Below are positions 1-10,522 of a DNA stretch of 64,000 nucleotides, in pieces. A program made the position numbers and the translations under genes. The stretch is from Peltaster fructicola (Eukaryota; Ascomycota; Dothideomycetes). The DNA is taken from contig CP051142.1 in the NCBI GenBank assembly GCA_001592805.2, forward strand, positions 620,001 to 684,000, given 5' to 3'. Under the pieces are notes generated by a model that saw nothing but the letters and a program-made list of their open reading frames with translations, was not told the origin of the DNA and searched no databases. The first letter of the stretch is position 1, and the number at the start of each line of letters is the position of its first letter.

Positions 1-1671
1 TTGCGAGATCGTGTAGCCCTGGTATTCTCCATGACTATGATGGGACGAGTCCACAGAAGCAGAAACTACTGTTTGGCCAGACAAGGTGATGGCGTTCGAG
101 TGGTACAAAGCAGGGAAGATTGGTGCCTGCCGGCGTTGTCAAACGTGGTGATTGTGGCAGTCGTAGACAACGTCCATCGATCGAGAAGCACTTATGCACT
201 GCGTAATGAAGAGGACGCGTGAACGTGTGTCGAATTATGAGGCGCGTGGGATGTCGATGTGATCGTGTGCTGGCGAACAGTTCAAGGGTCATGGTGGAAA
301 TTCGAGCTTGTGACACCAGGTCAGACCTTTCATTATGCATCAATGTTCGAGGCCATCTCGAGCACCTGCCTAGCCATGTGCGTTTACTCACTTCTTACAG
401 ACCGCCATGGCCACTCGTATAGGCTGCGCACTGCACCTCTCCGACAGGATCTGACGACTGTCCGATGGAGCTGGCTTCAGCCATAGCAGATAACGCCGAC
501 GTACTCCTGGCTTAAAACGAAGAGTGACATCAAGCGGTTCCATGATGCGACGAAGATCTGCCGGACAGCGAGGCAGTGTTGGGAGTGCGAAGAGCAGAGG
601 AACGCTGGTGAATGGCACAAGAGACCATCCTTCCAGCATGTTCGTGCTCACTATGGATGATCACAAGCTATGAGTAACGACTCGTCGTAACATTATCACT
701 TGTTACCAACGACAGTCGAAACTTCGGCGCCATTTGCATCAACCGGCCTCTAGTCAGGCCACAAACTTGCTCGCTGCTGTCTAGACTGATGGTGGAACGA
801 CCACGTATCAGCACATGTGTCGAAGCGACGAGGAAGCGCCACGCAACTTGAAGAACAAAGCAACCGCCGCGCGATGACAGACGATTCAGCGCAGTTGAGC
901 CTTCACTACGCGTAACAGCGCGGACTGCTCACTTCATAAGGACTGCGCGGCACTTCCCAATCAGGGCATAAAATCCATGATCGTCTAGTCAACATGCCAT
1001 GGCACTACTTGGTACCCAACAACACGTCCTTACCCACAGGCTTCGATACCGATGCCGGTGCATGCGGACTTGTTCGCAGCATGTGTCTTACAGGACTGAA
1101 GTCTGTATTCAAGAACCAGATTGGGACCCAGAAACACTACAGCCACTTCCTGGAGGTGGCGCAAATCGCCACATGACTGTGCTTTGCTACAACCACTCGC
1201 CACAGCATGTGTATGGCCATACGAAGTCCGATGTGGTCGTGAGACCTAGACAGCTCTCGTTGTCTGAAGACATACACAGACAGAGCAACAATCGCGGTTG
1301 GGCTTTGCTAGATATTCGTCCGACATCACACGAGCATCGCATCGTGACGATGATAAGCTATCTTGATTCACACCAAGATACTGCACAAAGCAGAAAGTGG
1401 TCGTGCTTACTGGTTATCAGTAAGGGTTGGTGTGGAAGACTAGCAGTCTACCATCACACTGGGACACACGTCGAGTAAGTCAGCGTCTCGTGTTTGTGAT
1501 CCAAGAACGGTAAGCATTCACTGAACAACACCTTCGATAAAGCTGTTTCAACTGTGGGCTTTCCTATCTGTTCAATCGAGTCTCCTTGTCCTACTCACGT
1601 TGAACTCCTAATCTTCAGCCCTCCGACCTGTTCCAACAGGTCCTCTGAAGACTCCATTCATCTCGCCCAGC
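1..1671. other. Gene-poor left end, nothing assignable
   Basis: Only short, mutually overlapping open frames occur here. The longest, 159 codons at 999-1478 on the plus strand, has an irregular composition rich in His, Arg and Cys and no recognisable domain, and I see no convincing spliced model. The last few hundred bases probably hold the promoter and 5' leader of the oxygenase gene that begins at 1672; a pyrimidine-rich stretch around 1560-1670 is typical of fungal start regions. The far left could be the untranslated end of a gene outside the window. Confidence 0.5.
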
Positions 1672-2882
1672 ATGAGTGCTGCAAGCCCGCTCAATGAGTT
1701 TTCCATGGTTAGGTCACCGTACAGACCTATCATCTCAAACGATGCATCTGCCTCGATGAAGGACAGTGCAAAGTTTGATCCAGCAAAGCACATTGCGTTC
1801 GAGAGACCAAGCAAGATCTACAGGATGACAGACATTGGCTACACAGATGAGACAGGAGTATCACCTATCGCAGCATCTGAGCCATTCCAGCTCTTCAGTC
1901 AAGATGCCATCGAACAGTTCCGATCCGAGATCCTCCAGCAAGATGTGATGGAGAACTGTAACTACTCTGGCGATCTAGGCTGCTTCATGCTTCGAGGCTA
2001 TGCCGCAAAGTAGCGTAGTTTGACGACCGCATTGCAAGATTGCTGACTGTCACAGATATGCTCCCTTTGTGTATGACGCCTGGCACAATCCTGAAGTCCT
2101 CAATATCGTCTCTACAGTGGCCGGCGTGGATCTGGTTCCGGTGATGGACTATGAGATCGGACACATCAACATCAGCGTGAAGTCAGAGGAACAAGCCATT
2201 GCTGAACGCAACTCCGCGTCGCAAGTCAAGCAATCTGACGACTCATCGCCTGTCGTTGGCTGGCACAAGGACTCGTACCCATTCGTATGTGTCACTATGC
2301 TTAGTGACTGCACAAACATGATTGGTGGTGAGACTGTCATCCGTACAGAGAATGGCCAGGCTATGAGGATTCGAGGACCATCGATGGTAGGTCGTATCAG
2401 TCGTCAGTGTAACAACCAAGGCTGACCATTGACAGGGCTGTGCTGTTGTCCTGCAAGGTCGCTATATCACACACCAAGCACTCAGAGCACTAGGAGCTCA
2501 AGAACGCATCACCATGGTCACATCATTCCGACCCAGATCACCACAACTTGCCGACGACTCAGTTCTCGGCACTGTACGTGGCGTCTCAAATCTATCAGAC
2601 TTGTATTTCGGCTACAGCGAGTATCGTCTTCAGATCATGCAAGAGCGCTGCCGCATGGAGCTCATCAAGCTTCGCAAGGCACACACCGAGGGCATGCGGA
2701 CCGACACAAAGGCTGTAAGAGCTTTCTTGACATCCTCGATCGAATTCTTGCAATCTACTAAGGATGAGCTCGTGCCAGATGAGGATGTCGTTCCTGGGCA
2801 ACAGCCCACCATGGACATCCCTGATGAAGTCGTCGGTTCCAGTGTGACGAAGCTCCTTCCTACACCCAGAGCAAAGCTTTAA
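1672..2882 (+). CDS. Fungal 2-oxoglutarate/Fe(II) dioxygenase-like protein, unknown substrate
   Basis: Three exons, 1672-2009, 2056-2386 and 2436-2882, joined by introns of 46 and 49 bases with GTAGCG/CAG and GTAGGT/CAG ends, give a 371-residue protein. The middle exon carries GWHKDSYPF, a His-x-Asp pair of the type that binds iron in the double-stranded beta-helix fold. The third exon has a later His (GRYITHQAL) followed about 20 residues on by SFRP, where the 2-oxoglutarate-binding Arg is expected. The last 100 residues are helical and charged. This pattern matches a conserved family of uncharacterised ascomycete proteins. The oxygenase activity is inferred from these residues; no substrate can be proposed. 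The start was chosen because the frame upstream is not protein-like. Confidence 0.8.
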
Positions 2883-3217
2883 GCAGTCCTATAAGCTGCG
2901 TTTTCAACCGGTCAGTCGGCATATGTAGCAGTGGAGGTCTTAGCAAGACAGAGACGAGACCTGTCTGCCAGCCTTCAACGCACTTCTAGAGCCTCTACTC
3001 GAACCCGTATATCTGCGTGACTCATATATCTAACGACCAGATACATCATACCTTAATGAAACATGCATCAAAGACGACGTAGTAGTCTCAATATGAGTGC
3101 TCACTTAGCGCCATGCGATCCCTGCTCCATCAGCACGTGACAAACACTTCTTGCTCTCCATCCCATCACTTCGCTAGAACAACATACAGGCTACCAGCCA
3201 GGCACCCAGCACCACCA
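2883..3217. other. Intergenic, tandem-oriented genes
   Basis: This 335-base gap holds the 3' end of the oxygenase gene and the promoter of COX23. An in-frame ATG at 3113 upstream of the chosen COX23 start would add 35 residues that do not resemble the family. I see nothing else. Confidence 0.5.
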
Positions 3218-3564
3218 ATGTCGGACGTCGAGGAGGAGAAAAAAGACACTGCTTGGAGGAAAGGCAAATCTCAATTCCAAGCGTGGGTCCCCCGAAGGTG
3301 TCTCGTTCTGCACATCGCTGACCACCTGCAGCAAACGTAATAGCGAGTACTTTGATCCGTGCCAGGAGGCAGCGAACAAAAGCTTGAAATGTCTTCGACG
3401 TAACGGCGGCGACAGAACAATGTGCACCGACTTCTTTGAGGCGTACAAGGACTGCAAGAAGTCCTGGGTAAGTGGCAAAAGCGTCGCCATCACAGCGACT
3501 AACTCGTACTCAGATGGAGGAGATGAAGCGAGAAAAGAACAAGAATGGTAGCTCATGGTTCTGA
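3218..3564 (+). CDS. COX23: Cox23-type mitochondrial twin CX9C protein
   Basis: Exons 3218-3282, 3332-3467 and 3514-3564, with introns of 49 and 46 bases, encode 83 residues. After a short charged N-terminus comes SEYFDPCQEAANKSLKCLRR, then DRTMCTDFFEAYKDCKKSW, giving two CX9C motifs that form the coiled-coil-helix-coiled-coil-helix fold. The SEYFDPCQEA block and the following basic loop are characteristic of Cox23, an intermembrane-space protein needed for cytochrome c oxidase assembly and imported through the Mia40 disulfide relay. The first intron has a weak GTGGGT donor, but it is the only junction that keeps the frame and gives the expected residues before SEYFDPC. PRP39 converges on it from the other strand. 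Confidence 0.9.
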
Positions 3565-3650
3565 TAGCTACAGAGTCTCTTTGTACATTATCTTGACGTG
3601 GCTATAAGAGCCAGTGTCCATTAATCGTGCGCAACGGCAACACGATATAC

Positions 3651-3866
3651 TCAGTAGAGCTCCCATAGCTTAGGTTCAGCTCTGTCTCGTCGACGTGGTC
3701 GGTCCCTTTCACGGATCGCAGCTCGAGCCTGAAGCTCGGCTTCTACGTCCACGATGCTGTTGACAACATGATGGAATGCTCGAAGTGCTCGAACGTTACC
3801 ACGCTCAGTCGCTCTGATATGCTGTCGATGAATGTCCTCCGCGATCATGCGTGAAGTATAGGCTTT
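3651..3866 (-). other. Possible in-frame C-terminal extension of PRP39 behind a TAG
   Basis: Downstream of the PRP39 stop codon at 3867-3869 the same frame stays open for another 71 codons and ends at 3651. The encoded stretch (for example RGNVRALRAFHHVVNSIVDV and DVEAELQARAAIRER) looks like a real helical, charged protein tail. A 57-base segment, 3822-3878, starts with GT, ends with CAG, is a multiple of three and would remove the stop if spliced, though its donor GTGGAT is weak. Stop-codon readthrough or chance are the alternatives. Confidence 0.35.
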
Positions 3867-5909
3867 CTAGGCATCCACTTTGAGGTATGAGGTACCCCGA
3901 AGACTGTCGTCGTTGAACAGAGTACCAAATGTTTTGGATCCTCGAACGCCGTCTGTGGAGTTGACGAATGCATCCAGAAGCACAGACTCCTCGATAGCAT
4001 CTGAACCACCTCGAACGTCGAGGTAGCCGATATACTGTACGGCCAATGCCTTCATAGCATCACGAGACAGCTCCTTGGTTGTGTGAATGAGGTGATGCAC
4101 ACTCTTGACAAGTTGGTGCACTTCCTTCTCTTCTCCGTCTTTAGCAGGCCTATCGATTCCAAACTGCAGCCAGCCGGACCAGAATGTATGAGATGCTGCC
4201 AACATGTGGCGATACTGTGTGAAGAGACTCATTGCAGCAGAGTAGTCGCCCCGAATCTGCCACTCGATCCGCGACCATTCGACAAGCAGAGCGCCGCGAG
4301 TCTCCATTGACAAGCTCTCGCTAACCACTAGGCCGTGCAGTAGCCTGCATGCTTCAGGTATGCCGCTGATGCGTCGCCGTAGATTCACCATAGACCTGTA
4401 AGTCTCGAAGTCGTCTGGCAAAAGCATAAGAATAGCCTCATGGATCTCAATGGCAACTTCCGCTCGGCCATGTGCTTCCTCATACTTGGCCCAAGCGAGA
4501 CGAATGCCTGGTTGTGTAATCTTCGTGAAGACGCAGCTTGCTCGAACGTAGATGTTGCGCACCTCCTCAACACTCCTGTCTTGTCCAATCATCCAGCGGG
4601 CATAGCGAAACCAGAACTCGTCATAGTCGGCTGCAGCAACCAGACATCGTTCGTAGAGAGCCTTGACACGATCGTAGTTGTCGACACCCTTCTCCTCGAA
4701 GTCCAGGTATTGGTGCCAGTTCTCACGTTCCTCGATTGGGAGCTCTGTGACGTGATAGAAGGGCCGTTTGATGTTCTGTTCAAATTGCCATCGATTCGTG
4801 ACCTCTTGCTGTATGTGTTCATAATTCTTGTCATTCCGCTTCTCAAGCTTACTGCGCAACGCTTGCGTATACACCTGCGGAGCTTTCACGGCGTCGGCAC
4901 CGTGTTCCTGCTGGATGATCTGCTGAAGCTCTGCCATTGTGGGTCCATCAGCAAGCTCATCAATTGGCCGTCGATAGGCCTCCTCTTGGTAGCGCTTGTA
5001 GTATTTGGCATACTGGTAAAGCGGAATCTGTACAAGACGACTGAGAATTGCAAACACTCGACGTTGATCTTTGTTGCGAGCTTCGAAATCCATGAACTTG
5101 TCCCAGAAAGGGTGTGAATTGAAGTCCAAACCGACAATGTCTGCTCCGCGCTCAAATAGCCTTGTAATGTCAGCCTGTGTTTTCGATCAAGGAGGGTAGG
5201 GCCAAGCGCGCCACCATTGTAGATATCGAGCTCAGTATTGAGCGCGATTCGACTGTGGATCTGGGATGTGTCGATCAAGATAGGTCGGGTAGATCTGAAG
5301 GTTCCTGACGTGCTAGGATGAGAAACAAGTATCGCAACGTGTGGAGCGGAGGCCTCACCAAAGGGTCGATCAAACTTCATACGCTGCCATACAAAACCAA
5401 CGGCTGACTGCTGTATAGTGTTATGCTTGGGAAGAGGGAGAAGGGGAGGGATGTCTTGGGACCTACTCTCGGATCACGTCTGCATCGTGACATGTCTCAA
5501 CCTTGAATGTGCAGTAGTTGGTCCACAGGTCCAGTGAGAAGCTAGTGCTGGCGACACCTCGCTCATAGATCGACTCTGCTGCTTCTGTGCCGGCGAGCCT
5601 GTATTCAAGGTCCGCGTAGCGTTTCCAGAAGGCATAGAACAACGGGAAACGTGTGAGAAACATATCGTACGTCGTGCGTAAGGCGCTAATGGCTGCTGCG
5701 CTCGAGTTTCGATTGATGCCATCTTCCTGTTGCTCCGCTGCTTCGATAAGGTTGTTCCAGTGGTCGAAGTTGTCGGGATTCGCTACCTATCACAAACTGT
5801 CAGTATGGCCTGCGAGGCTCGGATGACGGGGATGGTCTATAGTAGCACTTACTACAAGCGCGCTCAGCTCGTGCAGCTTCAGATTGTCGCTGAAACTGAA
5901 GTCCGCCAT
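3867..5909 (-). CDS. PRP39: Pre-mRNA-processing factor 39 (U1 snRNP, HAT repeats)
   Basis: Exons 5853-5909, 5467-5786 and 3867-5160 give 556 residues, a usual size for fungal Prp39. The protein is built of half-a-TPR (HAT) helices: NFDHWNNLIEAA, FPLFYAFWKRYADLE, LDLWTNYC, HPFWDKFMDFE, YDEFWFRYARWM. Prp39 is a U1 snRNP component that, with Prp42 or as a homodimer, holds U1 at 5' splice sites in the nucleus. The second junction is fixed by the family signature: splicing 5467 to 5160 restores VIRELFERGADIVGLDF without a frame change. That intron, 5161-5466, is 306 bases, about six times the normal length here. The coding frame may continue past the stop (see 3651-3866). Confidence 0.93.
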
Positions 5910-6211
5910 CGCGACTTGCTCTTGACTGTGGCGCCGGGCCAAGAAGGAAATTATGCGCGATCGTGAACGTCTGTTGAAGAGTGTTTCGCTCGAAGATAAC
6001 TGTTTAGTGCAGATCTCAGCTCGAGCACAGACCCAGTACATAAACTAATGACGCATGTTCGCGGACCGTCCAATCATCTTGCAAGCTTGATTGAGATATT
6101 ATATGATGTTGATGATGCTACTATATGTACTTCCTCGTGCTCACCCTCACATTCCTTGAGCTAGAAGACATGATAGTACATAATCTTGGTCTTGTTGTAT
6201 GCCTCAACAGA
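5910..6211. other. PRP39 promoter and 3' region of the next gene
   Basis: About 300 bases between the PRP39 start and the stop of the coiled-coil gene, both on the minus strand. AT-rich runs such as ATATTATATGATG near 6097 could serve 3' end formation of the upstream minus-strand gene. No other signal is recognised. Confidence 0.4.
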
Positions 6212-8601
6212 TCATTGGCTCAGTGCTCTGGCCATTTGGGCATCTCTTTCGTCGCAGTATTTCTGATACTCCTTTGCATGCAGGATCTCCATCTGCTTGA
6301 CAAGATCTTTACCACGATGACGATAATCATCGACGAGGTCCTGAATGACTTCCTCACGATGGACCAGGTAGCTGACTAGACTTTCAGCATCACTGACAAG
6401 CTGGTCGAACAAGCCTCGCTGATGATCGTGTAATGTAGTACGCCAGTCGAGGATTTGACCAAAGGTACGTCGTGGAGACTTGCTGTGCTTTGGCTTGGTA
6501 ATGCCGCCCGGAGTAGTTCCGTCTGGCAGCGACTGCCTCAGTGTGGCTTTGTCATTGTGCTGTCGTGCCACAGCGCTGTCATGTGCTGCGGTGTGTGCAA
6601 CTTGCTTGGACTCCTGCCCTGGCACAAGCTCAGCTGGCCCTGCTCCCTTCGTAGTTGTATGTGGCTCTCCGACTATAGGGTCTCGCTCAACATTACCATG
6701 CACATCATCGAGCAACGGGCTTCCGTTCGCCGAGATCGTCTTGAGTGGCGCCGTACCGCTACGCATATTTGCTATGGGAACTGTTCCATTGGTCATTTTT
6801 GCTGCAGGTCTCACAGTAGAGTGGTAGCCGCTATCGTCGTTGTCCTCGTGCGTTGACACTGATGTCTTCAATGGAGCAGCATCAGGCTTGACCTCTCGAC
6901 TTGATGTCTTAGCCTTGGGTCTTCCACTGTGCTGTGTACGACGTTGACGTGATGTATCGCGATCCTCGATTGTATGATTGTCATCGATTGCGCGACTTCG
7001 TGTAGCTCTTGGCTGCTTTGGAGGCGGCATCGCAGTCTGTGAGATTGTAGGCTCTGGCAGTGGGCCGTCTGGCATAGCGTCGACATCGTCTACTGCTTGT
7101 GCACCAACGTGGGCATTCTCCGCTGTAGAGTCATGATCGTGCATTTCCTCAGACTGATCTCGTTGTAACGTTGTGGTGTCCACTGCGATGACGTTCGTGC
7201 CAAAGCCAGCCAAAGCATCTTCATGCTCATTCACGATATAGCCGTCTCTTGGCTGCACGGAGCGACGTTCGTGGGGACTTACGATATCCTTTGGCCGGAC
7301 ATACCTCTTTGCAGGCCGGCTGTGATCATTAGTAGCTGGCACTGCTTGAGTTGGTTTCGCTTTCTGTGTGGCTGATCTGTGCTTGTGCGCTTCTTCGCGC
7401 TCATGAGACGATCGAGTTTGCTTGCAAGGGCCAGCTTTAGTGAATCCGACGACCTCAGGTCTTGTCAACCGTCTGTCATCGACGAGATGTGTCCTGTTCT
7501 CACTAATAGCATCAGAAGGTGGACTTGAATGCATTGCCATGGTGTGCTTTTCCTTCATGCCACGAACTGTCTTGTCGTTCGTACTATCATCAGCTATCGC
7601 CGCTGTAGTGGCATGAGCGCCGACAATCTCATTTGGCCTGATAGCCTTCTTGCTGGCTCCATTGGTGACCGACTTTGATTTCGTGGCTGTCTTGACAATA
7701 GCAGCATTCGATGTAGTCTTCATGCGATTTTTCCGACTCGCTGGCTCGGTAACAACATCTTGTCCAGGGCTGTCCTCAGCGTCGTCTTGATCAATCTGCT
7801 TGGGAGCAGCTTTCGCGGCTGTTATCTTGGCGGCCTGACTCTTCGACGAGTCTACGATGTGCTTCTTGTTTTTCGTGGCTTGATCTGACTCCCGTGCTGT
7901 TGTGGTTGACTTCTTGGCAGTTGGAGCCTTACTGGCCTTGCTGAGTTTGCTAAATCCGCCGAAACTAAGAGCATTCTTCGCAGGTGCAGCATTGTTGACA
8001 TTCTTGACTTTGCCACCTGCGAACGTCTTTGCAAGTTTGGCGCCTAGAGTAGCAGCTGTCTTCGACTGTGATGGTTGGAACTCGTCCGAGTCTTCCTCAG
8101 ACGTATCGTCATCGTCTTTTGCACAAGTCAATACTGATCCGCGTAATTGGGGAGCTCACATACCTTCCTCGGTCATCCCTGTTGCGCTATTCATGGACTG
8201 CTTGGCCGTCTTAAGCTTTTGAGGCAAGACTGAAGTTGTAGTACTTGTCTTCTTCTTCTTATTGTGCAAGGCGGCTTGGCGTGGCTGTAGTGGGTAAGTA
8301 AACGTATTGACGAAGGTGTATGACGACTGACCTCATCCTCATCAGTCTTCTTCTCCGCTGGTAACAACCTCTCCGGGCTGGAAGAGATGTCGTACATTTC
8401 GTCGAAGGCCTTCCTCTTCTTCCCGATAGCCATCTTGTGAGACTGGGATACTTGCGGAAGGTCTTTGAGAGAATCCTCGATGACTTGAGTATCGGTTTCG
8501 GTGGCGGTACTCTGTGATGCAGCAGCGTGCTTTGGTGAGGAAACGTAGTCAGTGCTGATATTGAGAATCCCTTCTGTCGATAACACAGTCGGAGAGCGCA
8601 T
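6212..8601 (-). CDS. Uncharacterised nuclear-type protein, disordered with C-terminal coiled coil
   Basis: Exons 8333-8601, 8164-8285 and 6212-8115 give 764 residues; both introns (47 and 48 bases) keep phase. I do not recognise the family. Residues roughly 1-680 are low complexity, rich in Lys, Ser, Thr, Ala and Asp, with basic patches such as GKKRKAFDEM and an acidic run DDDDTSEEDSDEF, as in disordered chromatin-associated proteins. Only the last ~80 residues look folded: FGQILDWRTTLHDHQ leads into a long amphipathic helix containing FDQLVSDAESLVSYLVHREE and DDYRHRGKDLVKQMEILHAK, a probable coiled coil for oligomerisation. Nuclear location is inferred from the basic clusters. It could be a kinetochore, meiotic or chromatin factor, but nothing in the sequence decides this. 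Confidence 0.75.
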
Positions 8602-8761
8602 GGCGCTGTGTACACAACCGCAGCTGCGGAGAGAGCAAGTTGGGAGAAGAGAAAACGCAGGTGATACTGACAAGTCAGTGTTGCGACTTACGAACAATAT
8701 AGGAAGGCACGCGCTCCGCCAAGACGCACGTGCTCAAACTACAACCTCATCTCATACAAGG

Positions 8762-9928
8762 CTATATCAGAGACTGTGTAGCCACTTGTTCTACTTCGAT
8801 GTCCCTGATGAGCACATTATCTCCCGTCAGTGCGATGCTCTTCTCATAGTCGTACGTTGCATAATCTGATCGTATGAGCACATGTCCGCCATCGGGTATT
8901 GATCGTTCTCCTTCACCAAAGATAGGCTTGAAGAACAAATCGTAACTCTGCCATACAGCCCTGAAGACCGCGCCAGAGAGCTGTCGAAGCCATAGAGGAT
9001 TCAGTCCCTTCTCGTCTGCGAATATCCTGCCAAGAGTGAAGATGAACATGATGATTGGCACCCATGTGCTCACAAGCAGAAGCTGACCAGCACGCTGTCT
9101 CGCAGTGGTGATTCTGAACGGTCTTATCGAGTGTAGGTAGTCCTGGTACTCGTATGGTAGATTTAACTCGGCTGCACCATCTGTGATGAGTTTAAGATAT
9201 CGTGCTGATGGTTGAGCATAGCTAGGATCCTGCCGCCCGAGCCGGCCACCGTGTTTCGGTGGCTCCTCTCCAGGCCGTGGCGCAGGTGCGAACAATGTAT
9301 GTGCTTTGAACGTCGTTGTTGTCGGCGTCTGTGGTACGGTCTCCTTAGGATTTGAGGTTGCAAATGGATGACAGTCAACCAAGATGTCCTGATATCCTGA
9401 TCCACCTCCTTCTGTCGCTATGATGTGTGCGTAGTCCTCAGGTGTGACCTCATATACGACACCAATCAGGCCTTTGTGCCAATTGTCTTTGTGATAATCC
9501 TCATCTTTGACCGCTGAGCCTTTCGTCTCATCCGAAAAGTCGACGATGTCGCGCGGTCTATCCTTGTCAGGATCTCGTCTACCGCTGTTCGCGAAGCAAG
9601 GTTCCGTGTATGGTACTCCTGGCAAGTCGAAAGTGAGGCGTAGTGAGGGCACTTGGACATTGACCTGCGATAGAGGTGTGATGCCACGCGATCCTCGAAA
9701 CTTCTCGGCGGACAGGTTTGAGCCATATGCGAGGTAGAGCACTGTACCGCGCTGTCTGTCGTCTTGTGATAATCTAGTAAGCTCTTCCTGTGTTGGTGCC
9801 TGGCGAATGCATGAGCTCAAGCTTGACGTGCTGGGTATGTGTTTCAGGGATGCCATAATGTTCTGTCTAAATGTGATAGCTGCAGCAAACGCTCGATCGG
9901 AAGGACAGTTCGAAATAGGGAGAGCCAT
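8762..9928 (-). CDS. Gamma-glutamylcyclotransferase-like protein with C-terminal membrane segment
   Basis: A single exon of 388 residues. VLYLAYGSNLS near residue 65 is the YGSN signature that forms the gamma-glutamyl-binding loop of the gamma-glutamylcyclotransferase/AIG2-like fold. Further on, IGVVYEVTPEDYAHIIATEG supplies the glutamate expected as general acid/base, followed by GSGYQDI. Such enzymes release 5-oxoproline from gamma-glutamyl peptides or glutathione. A hydrophobic stretch near residues 283-302 (LLLVSTWVPIIMFIFTLGRI) suggests a membrane anchor, seen in many fungal members. A second Met at 9856 is an alternative start. The short coiled-coil gene at 10139 diverges from it 210 bases away. 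Family call is firm; substrate is not known. Confidence 0.88.
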   Translation of the reverse strand: MALPISNCPSDRAFAAAITFRQNIMASLKHIPSTSSLSSCIRQAPTQEELTRLSQDDRQRGTVLYLAYGSNLSAEKFRGSRGITPLSQVNVQVPSLRLTFDLPGVPYTEPCFANSGRRDPDKDRPRDIVDFSDETKGSAVKDEDYHKDNWHKGLIGVVYEVTPEDYAHIIATEGGGSGYQDILVDCHPFATSNPKETVPQTPTTTTFKAHTLFAPAPRPGEEPPKHGGRLGRQDPSYAQPSARYLKLITDGAAELNLPYEYQDYLHSIRPFRITTARQRAGQLLLVSTWVPIIMFIFTLGRIFADEKGLNPLWLRQLSGAVFRAVWQSYDLFFKPIFGEGERSIPDGGHVLIRSDYATYDYEKSIALTGDNVLIRDIEVEQVATQSLI

Positions 9929-10138
9929 GGTTAGCTATATATCGACCATTGGCAAGTAGGCAACAATTGGACCGATTGGTGTTTATGACGCTGAGAGGCT
10001 TCCAAAGCTTACAAAGATGATGTCTTGGACGGTTCCACGGCTCGTCGCAACTCTCCGTGCCCGAGGCATCCTGCATTCTCACTCGCAGTACTCATCATCT
10101 CGGCTCTTCACTCTCATTTCTTCTGGGCCATCAAGACT

Positions 10139-10420
10139 ATGGCTCCCGAGCGTCCAGCCGCGACATCCAGCGCCAAAGAGCAGGCTGACTTCGTTCAGGT
10201 GCGTTTCTGTACTCCCATTGAGACGGATGACGTTGACATTGGACAGGCATTTCAGGAATTGGCAAAGGGCGAACGCACAGCTACTGCGCTTGAGAATCAG
10301 CTATCCGTGATGGAGGCCAAGATTGAGGCGCTGCTCGCAGAAGCTGAGAAGAATCAACAAGCCTCCCAGGCATTAAAAGCCTCGTCTGCACAAGGCCAAT
10401 CTCAAGACCGCCAGTCCTGA
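10139..10420 (+). CDS. Small coiled-coil protein, unknown function
   Basis: Start at 10139 (MAPERPAATSSAKEQADF). A 48-base segment, 10199-10246, begins GTGCGT and ends GGACAG; it contains no stop and is a multiple of three, so the protein is 93 residues if it is kept and 77 if it is removed. Splicing joins ADFVQ to AFQELAKGERTATALENQLS and gives one uninterrupted amphipathic helix with ENQLSVMEAKIEALLAEAEK, a classical coiled coil. The tail is Ser/Gln-rich. I do not recognise a family; small subunits of kinetochore, vesicle or complex-assembly factors look like this. The divergent neighbour is the cyclotransferase gene; MRI1 converges on it 102 bases downstream. Confidence 0.6.
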   Translation: MAPERPAATSSAKEQADFVQVRFCTPIETDDVDIGQAFQELAKGERTATALENQLSVMEAKIEALLAEAEKNQQASQALKASSAQGQSQDRQS

Positions 10421-10522
10421 GCTGCGCCATCAAATAGCATGAGGTCATGACTCTACGCATCTATAACGGTCTATCACAATCGTGCGCATGTTGAAGCGTA
10501 TCGACATCCGCGAAAACTTCGA

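Noticed and set aside
999-1478. 159-codon frame near the left end
   Set aside because: Irregular, His/Arg/Cys-rich, no domain, no splice partners; fits chance.
4440-5117. 225-codon plus-strand open frame opposite PRP39
   Set aside because: It is the antisense shadow of a strongly conserved HAT-repeat exon; the composition (Val, Leu, Ile-rich) follows from the complementary codons and shows no family signature.
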